NCBI GenBank assembly: GCA_001972305.1
Contig: BDDD01002108.1
Coordinates: forward strand, 15,795-79,794
Origin: Cephalotus follicularis
Lineage: Eukaryota; Streptophyta; Magnoliopsida; Oxalidales; Cephalotaceae
Direction of reading: 5' to 3'
DNA: 64,000 nt
This document shows positions 58,240 through 64,000 of the stretch, piece after piece. The notes beneath the pieces are model-generated. The model was not told the DNA's origin. It ran no database searches and was given only the letters and a program-made list of their open reading frames with translations. The position numbers and the translations under genes are program-made. Numbering within the stretch: the first letter of the stretch is position 1; each line of letters begins with the position of its first letter.

Positions 58240-59517
58240 TTAGAAATGCAAGGACCTGTTTGATTGTTGGAACCACTTGCTTCATATAATTCAAAGCCAT
58301 AAGACATGTACGCCGAAGGGTATGCAGAGCTTGGCTGGAAGAAGCAGTATGGGTCACAGATAGGCTGAGGGGAAGGGGCTTCAAAGGATGGATTTCGAGG
58401 GTCACTTTGGCGGCTGCTGTATATTTCTGTTGGACTGAACGTAACAACAGGGTTTTCCGAAATGAATACCTGGACATAATCGCTATCCAAAACCAGATTG
58501 ATCTCACTGTCCTAAGCAAGTGCGAGGGCATGAAAATGATTCCAGAGTCCCTGGTAAACAGGGATATTGCATGCAATTGGAGGATCCTAGATCGGCTGCT
58601 AGTAGTGTGAGATGGGCTCCCTATAGGGGTGGATGTGGCGGGTGGGAGGATGTATGGTGATTACGTGCTGCTGAGTTTGTGTGAGCTGCTGGTATGTAGA
58701 GGCTGAGTGCGAGAGGTGAATATGAACTAGTGACTCTGTAGCTGTTGAATTCCCATTCCTTGTGAAGTCTGACTATGGCTTCTGCTGGCAGTGAAGCCGT
58801 GCAAATGCTCCTCGTGGGGCTATGCAGTTCTGAAGCCTTGGTATCTGGGCAGGTCATGATTATGGTAAGTGTTCTTAAATATTAATGTGGATGGTGACGA
58901 ATAGCAGGTTCTGCACAAATCTGAACAAATCCGTTGCTTCTCTATGCAATGCGACTAATATGCTAGTTTGATGTATGACAAGTCCCAAGCAAATCTGATA
59001 TGGTCTGTGGTTAAGTAGGATAGCTGGCTGTTTTCTCCTAAATAGTCGGCTGTACTGGAGAAAGGATGTAAATTATACTTGAGCAGTCGGCTGGCCAATT
59101 TGGGTAGTCGGCTGGCAGACCTTGCATAGCTGGCTGGAGCCCTATTCCAGTCGGTTGGTTGGAGAGCAATTTCAGTCCACTGTTGTTCATTGCATAGTCG
59201 ACTGGAGCCTTGTTCTAGTCAGCTGGTAGGAGTGTAATTCCAGGCCTTATGAGTGGTATATGGAGTGGGTTTTTAGCTTGTATATGGCAGCCTCTTGTGA
59301 GCTATAAACAAGAGGGGCTGCTAGGTTTTGGTTTACCTTTTTTTTTTATGTTCTTATGTTCCAACATGGTAGGGGTCTCCAGTTTTTTCTGTCTTTTAGA
59401 TATGGCTAGGCCCTAAGGTTTTTGTATATGGACCGGCCTCCACCCTTCTTGTGGGTCTTTTACTCCTTTGTATATTTTGGTATAAATATACACAATTTGA
59501 ATTCGTTAAAAAAAAAA
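58240..59517 (+). mobile_element. L1-type LINE, 3' end with poly(A)
   Basis: An open stretch (about 58290-58611) reads WLEEAVWVTDRLRGRGFKGW, then VYFCWTERNNRVF, and ends with a stop after RILDRLLVV. This is the usual C terminus of plant L1 reverse-transcriptase proteins (zf-RVT region). About 900 bp of 3' UTR follow, ending TTTGAATTCGTT plus ten As at 59508-59517. The 5' part is missing, as is normal for truncated LINE copies. No target duplication was found. The UTR holds a 21-bp phased palindrome array. Confidence 0.8.
59023..59223. repeat. 21-bp phased palindrome array in the LINE 3' UTR
   Basis: Nine cores at 59023, 59045, 59086, 59107, 59129, 59150, 59175, 59197 and 59218: steps 22, 41, 21, 22, 21, 25, 22 and 21. 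Versions are TAGCTGGCTG, TAGTCGGCTG, CAGTCGGCTG, CAGTCGGTTG, CAGTCCACTG, TAGTCGACTG and TAGTCAGCTG, the same dialect as in several LTRs here. Confidence 0.88.
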
Positions 59518-59518
59518 G

Positions 59519-61140
59519 AGACAAAAACACCACTTTTTTATTCGTGCTTTGAGGTAGAAAATCAAAATTTAATCCCTTTAATAAGAATAATTATTTATAC
59601 ATGCAGACAATCATTATTAAGACAAGTCATCACTAGAGCGTCAGACCAGTACGCAACATGCTTCCATCACTTAAATAATGCCATGTCACTTTCTCATGGA
59701 ACAATCTCTTTGTATAATCTACTCCTCCTTCAAACTTATTCTTAAAATATACTCTACCAAATAATTATTCTTAAAATAGATTTGAAAATGAAATTATACA
59801 TGTCATATTGCCATACCTAGGTTGATTGTGTTGTTTGAAATAGAAAAAAAAAATCAAAACAACAAAAAAATTCTCTTAGTCTTTCCCGCCACTCTAAAAA
59901 CACTCCAATCTTCTCTCTCAACCTCCTCCCCAACTTTAACCGAAGACTTTCAGGTGTCTTCTTTTTTTCTCTTTTCTTTTTCTTTTACTCTCTTCTTTGT
60001 GCTAATTCTTTTCCTCCCATCTTTTTCTTCTTCATTCCCTCTTTCAGCTAGTATATATATGAAATAAATTAAGGTTTTGTTGGTTACAAAACTATATCAT
60101 AATAATCTCATTATACTAGTACACTATCTATATAAGCTTATATTAGAACATACCGTTTATGTATATTAAATATCCAATAATATCCTTCTATGTTCTACCT
60201 ATAACAACACTAATGGATAAAATATGTAATGTTCAAACAAAATATTGAATCAATTATCTAAAAGAATTTTTAGAATACAACTGAATTATAAATAAATCTT
60301 CAAGAAAAATCAAGAGTTTTAGAATAAATCTAGACTCAAAAAAACATAAAGTTTCATATGCAAGTGAACCATTTAATCAACAATAAAACAAAATATAATA
60401 GTTCCTTACTACTTTTGAATAATTTTACTCATTAAGTGAATCATCATCATCAAGATCTAGATTTTGACGATCTCCTTCATTTTCATCAATCTCTGTAAAT
60501 CACCAAATATGAATTTCATAAAAAATATGAATCCAATCATTTGTATAAAATACAAAAGTATCTAGTTATACCAGAAGAAATTAGTACAATTACACAATGT
60601 TTGATAATTAACAAAAAACAATAAGCATTATCGTCAAGTTTCTATACAAGAACAAAATCTAAATAGTTTTTTTTTTTTTTGCAAGAACAATTTCATGTTT
60701 CTACTTAGAATGTTACAGTCGTCATATCAACTATGGATTTATGTTGCATCATAATATTTGGAATGAAACAACATACCATGAAAGACATATGATCAAATTC
60801 GGAATGATATAAATACAACTTATAACATCATTGAAACATATCAAACAATTCTCATATTTCTCTATGGAATATGATTCGATAGATCTCCAAACTCAATAAT
60901 TTCACCAAATTATCTGAGATACTATCATGGCCAAAAGTGATTCCAAAAATTCAAATTTTTTTTAGGATAGATTAAGACCTATCAAAATGGTCTTTAACCT
61001 CATATCCGCTGCAATTTTGAATATTTGATCTTTGTTCAGTTCCTTTGTAGGAACATCGTCCATATCATCCTTCGATCATACATCAACCATAGTGATGATC
61101 TCGTATTCTATGAGATAAAAATAAAGTTATTTTAGTGTTC
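59519..61140. other. AT-rich sequence, possibly host, nothing recognised
   Basis: No LTR edges and no convincing coding region. There is a TTTTCTTTTTC-rich stretch (59960-60040) and an ATCATCATCATC run (60440-60455) before a possible acidic C terminus on the minus strand. It is the least repeat-like part of the window. Confidence 0.4.
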
Positions 61141-61144
61141 CATA

Positions 61145-61245
61145 AATTCGTTTTTTATTCATAGGAGGGAGTAGGAGGATTCGAAGCCCAGACCTTGCAC
61201 ACTAATGTGAGAGAAGTAACCACTGAGTTAATGTTCCATGATTGA
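61145..61245 (-). mobile_element. tRNA-derived SINE-like fragment
   Basis: On the minus strand an A-box-like TAACTCAGTGGTTA (about 61219-61232) is followed about 30 bp later by a B-box-like GCTTCGAATCC (61175-61185), and then TATGAATAAAAAACG. This is the head of a tRNA-derived SINE, or less likely a decayed tRNA gene, since no cloverleaf can be folded by eye. Confidence 0.5.
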
Positions 61246-61389
61246 TAAATTTGGTATAAAACACCTTTTATAAAATAGAAATTATAAATCAATTTAAAGG
61301 GTATTTTTTCACATCTAAAATTTTTTTCCCATCAGTTTCTTCACAACAATTTAATAAACTTACAACATGCTAAACTACCCCTAACTATT

Positions 61390-62043
61390 TGTAATGTCCC
61401 GAATTTTCATCCAATGTATTTTTTGTAATTCTCATTGTAATTTTATGATGAATTAATGAGAATGATGAATTTTCCCAACTTGTGATGTTGAAGTGTGAAT
61501 TAAGAGTGCTAAAAGTGTTGTGATGGATTGAACATATTAAAATTGGCCTAAAGCGCCAATGCCATGAAGCAAATCATCGAAGCCAAGGAAACTAATCGTG
61601 CCCTTAAGCACATGCCCTCAAAGCGTCAATGCCAAGAGATAGCGTCGACACCAAAGGGTAAGTAGAGTTAAGCGTCGACGCCCAAGTGGTAACCGTCGAT
61701 GCTTAGAATGTCTGACAGCGCGACGTGTTAAGTGATCACCATTCTCCAAGCATACAACAGTTGAGGGGAAGAGAGAATGAGCTACTTGTGCGTCATACGA
61801 CCAAAGGGAAAGAAGAAATGGACACTTGTACACCATGCAAGCCGAATGAAAGAGAGAATGAGCCACTTGTGCGCATGCGGCCTGGTTGGAAGGGAAAGAA
61901 GGGCACTTGTGTGCCATGCGGGTGAAAGGAAGGGAGAGAGACACACACATAAACTCTCTTCTTCTTCTCTTCAAACCGGCGCCTGGAAAGAAAGGGAAGG
62001 AGAAGGAAAACAGAGAGAATAGAGAGAAAACACGGAGAGAAAT
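61390..62043 (+). mobile_element. LTR L, 5' part, interrupted by LTR K
   Basis: Starts TGTAATGTCCCGAATTTT, like the solo LTR 22135-24432. It contains array 61554-61700 and a GA-rich leader (61765-62040). It stops where K begins, and the remainder should continue beyond the window. Confidence 0.75.
61554..61700. repeat. Palindrome array in LTR L
   Basis: Cores at 61554, 61576, 61624, 61644, 61674 and 61695: steps 22, 48, 20, 30 and 21. The best copies are AAGCGTCGACGCC and AGCGTCGACACC; the first two are weak. Confidence 0.7.
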
Positions 62044-62217
62044 TGTAACGCTCGGTATTTTCGTTTTGTAATATTTCATTTTAAGATGTAATCTTATGTT
62101 GAATTAATGAAAATGTTGGAGATTTCGACCTCAATAATGTTACCAAACCCTAATTATTGTTTTGGGGAAAGAAATGTGCATGATAAACCAAAAACGACAC
62201 AGTTTTGGGGCAAACGC

Positions 62218-62359
62218 GTCGATGTCCTTGGAAAGACGTTGACGCCTATGGGAGCAAAGGCGTACGTGAATGCATGTACATGCACGTCGATGTAGGCAAA
62301 GACATCGACCCCCATGTATGAAAAGGAAATAGACATCGACGTCTATGGAAGACGTCGAC
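62218..62359. repeat. Palindrome array, LTR K block 1 (GACATCGACGTC version)
   Basis: Cores at 62218, 62238, 62286, 62304, 62335 and 62354: steps 20, 48, 18, 31 and 19. The version is AGACATCGACGTCT or GACGTCGACGTC. The pair distances are slightly shorter than in the other dialects. Confidence 0.75.
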
Positions 62360-62864
62360 GTCTTTGGAAAGAATGTCAGTCACGTTATGAACTGACAGAG
62401 TAAAATGCAAGAGGGAAGGAATTAGAATCCTTGCAGGCGCCTTGAGGCACGAGAAGGAGACGTGTTGATCATGCACAAGGGCCTCCTGACCTGCATGACT
62501 GAAGAAGGGTGAAATAGGTAACAAGTGTTACCATGCATGCAACCTGCAAAAGAAAACATGAGAAGAAAACAAAATGGAATGCAGAGTTCTGGGAAAGAGG
62601 GAGAGAACACAAGAGTGTTCATTGAATGCAAGGAGAAAGAGGATGGGGGAGCTATTTGCATAAGAACAACCCCCTCCCCATCTCTCTATCTCGTTTAAAA
62701 CACCAAAGGAAAGGAAGAGGAGGAAACCAGTGAGTGGGACAAGGAGAGAGACACCATTGTTGAGCTTGGTTGGAGCTGGGAACTTGGAGCTGGTGGCTTG
62801 CAACAATGGGACGGACCTAGAGGCTGCTGTAACAAATTTGGAACTTAAAGGGGTGGACATTCCA

Positions 62865-62880
62865 GTTCCTAACGTGGAAC
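62865..62880 (+). other. Hairpin upstream of donor-like GTAGGG in LTR K
   Basis: GTTCC-TAACGT-GGAAC: a five-pair stem with loop TAACGT (one loop change from the other two copies). The GT of GTAGGGG is at 62887-62888, the same distance from the stem position as in the two solo LTRs. Confidence 0.65.
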
Positions 62881-63125
62881 AACAAGGTAGGGGAAAGTGA
62901 TGATTCTTATGCATGCCTTTTGAGTTCTAAGATAATGAATGCCATTGATGAATTGCATGTAAATGGGTGAATTGTAATCTCTGGACTTCTGTGATGATTA
63001 CTGTGAAATATGGAGTAACCATGCATGTGTGATTACATGAATATGTGAACTGGTTGTGTAAGGATGGATTTGATAATGGCTTGGTATGTTAAAACTGTGG
63101 ATAAAACGTTCTGGGTTGGTTAGAC

Positions 63126-63631
63126 ATCGACGTCTACACGAAGACTTCGATGCCTTCATGTGAAAATGTGAAAGACATCGATGCTTGAGTAAAGACATAG
63201 ATGCCTTTTCTGGGCATTATAGAACAGTAATGTTATGCCTTCGTGTGAGAATACGAAAGACATCGATGTCTTTGGGGAGACATCGACGCCTTCTCTGGGT
63301 ATTGCAGAACAATAGTGCTTACTGTTGTTGGTGAACTGCCTTTGGTGATTGCATGTTTTATCCATGAAATGATTGTTCTGGTTACATTCCTTGTTAACCA
63401 GTAGCATGCCCTGCACTTTGAGGGAGTGAGATTCGTTTATATGAAGGATTAAAGGCCATATTCTACCCTATAGAATCGAGATTCGCGATCTGATACTTCC
63501 TGGTATCATAAAGACATCAACGTCTTTGGAAAAGCATCGATGTCTTTGGTCCAAAAACGCCTGGGAATAACTGCTCACAATGTTGGCGCCTTAGGGTAAA
63601 AGACGTCGACGCCTTTGGGATAAACATCGAC
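63126..63631. repeat. Palindrome pairs, LTR K block 2
   Basis: Paired cores: 63126/63146, 63177/63197, 63262/63282, 63516/63536 and 63605/63626, each pair 20-21 bp apart. The version is AGACATCGATGTCTT. Unlike the other blocks, pairs are scattered over 500 bp rather than joined into one run. Confidence 0.8.
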
Positions 63632-64000
63632 GCTTATCCCCCCGGTTGGAAGAGTTTCACTCGAATGGGACCCGTTAGACCCGAAACGACTCTAGAAATG
63701 AACCTAGATGCATTCTGAGCATATGTTTGCATGATTACTGTATTGTGGATTGCATTGTGGTTAATTGCTAAAAAGTGTTAACCACTTTGAAAGGCTTGCA
63801 TGATTATCAAAATCATTATTTGCGCAAAAATGTATATTTGCCAAATACGTATATATTTTTGAAATAACTGGGGAAAGTATTTTCCAAAGACGGATAAATG
63901 TTTAAAGGATTGGTTATACCATTAAATCGTATTGTTTAAGTTTTATAACTTATTACAACCTGAGAACGGAGTAATATATTTTAAACAAATATATTTTTGA

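Larger units (their letters stand above)
62044..64000 (+). mobile_element. LTR K, partial at window end
   Basis: Starts TGTAACGCTCGG. It has the same plan as the solo LTR at 26740-28268: block 1 array (62218-62359), purine-rich leader (62400-62760), hairpin (62865-62880), donor-like GTAGGGG at 62887, then block 2 (63126-63631). GAAAT (62039-62043) would be its left target duplication. The end and any internal region lie outside the window. Confidence 0.75.

Noticed and set aside
61145-61245. tRNA gene
   Set aside because: The A- and B-box-like motifs are about 30 bp apart as in a tRNA, but acceptor and anticodon stems cannot be formed. A SINE head is more likely.
61618-62079. Protein of 150 residues on the minus strand
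   Set aside because: It lies antisense to the leaders of LTRs L and K, with a repetitive Ser/Phe-rich composition typical of reading a GA-rich tract backwards.

Overview
This is a stretch of plant nuclear DNA, probably from a dicot with a large, repeat-rich genome. Ty3/gypsy retrotransposons with long LTRs (1.5-3.7 kb), a plant L1-type LINE end, a tRNA-derived SINE-like fragment, plant initiator-Met primer sites and a 5S rRNA-like fragment all point there. I see no intact host gene. Nearly all of the 64 kb is retroelement nested in retroelement, and the rest is decayed pseudogene or AT-rich spacer. A run of 25 Ns marks an assembly gap.

Layout. 1-5139: minus-strand Tekay/Del-like element A1, cut by the window edge. 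It sits inside the 5' LTR of a plus-strand relative, A2 (5140-12575). 12.6-14.9 kb: decayed, spliced-looking gene of unknown family. 14.9-25.7 kb: remains of old minus-strand gypsy element G, holding a 5S-like fragment and two solo LTRs (18685-21520, TSD AACGG; 22135-24432, TSD CCCTG). 26.5-29.0 kb: plant transposon-protein pseudogene split by a solo LTR (26740-28268), followed by another solo LTR ending at 30671. 31898-43047: solo LTR F (TSD GAAGT), split by element E (34852-42331, TSD ATTTT), which has 3-kb LTRs around only 381 bp. 43201-57932: minus-strand element C (TSD CAGAC), with plus-strand element D (50949-56266) inside its right LTR. 58.2-59.5 kb: LINE 3' end with poly(A). 61.1 kb: SINE-like piece. 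61390-64000: LTR L interrupted by LTR K, running off the window.

The most interesting signal is not a gene. At least sixteen blocks in the window consist of a short palindrome centred on YCGR, repeated about every 21 bp (20-22), with unrelated sequence between copies. Three flank versions ('dialects') occur: CAGYCGRCTG, AAGCGTCGACGCTT and AGACATCGACGTCTT. They occur in several LTR families and also in the LINE 3' UTR. Relatives of one family can carry different dialects with the same spacing. Several LTRs have two blocks, one on each side of a purine/pyrimidine-rich leader that ends in a splice-donor-like GTAGGG/GTAAG. In three LTRs that donor is preceded by a hairpin whose stem bases co-vary. 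I propose this as a possible undescribed regulatory or RNA-structural module of retroelements. Its function is not shown by the sequence.

Coordinates of LTR elements rest on TG...CA ends, target-site duplications, primer sites and polypurine tracts read by eye. Domain calls rest on visible motifs. No database search was possible.
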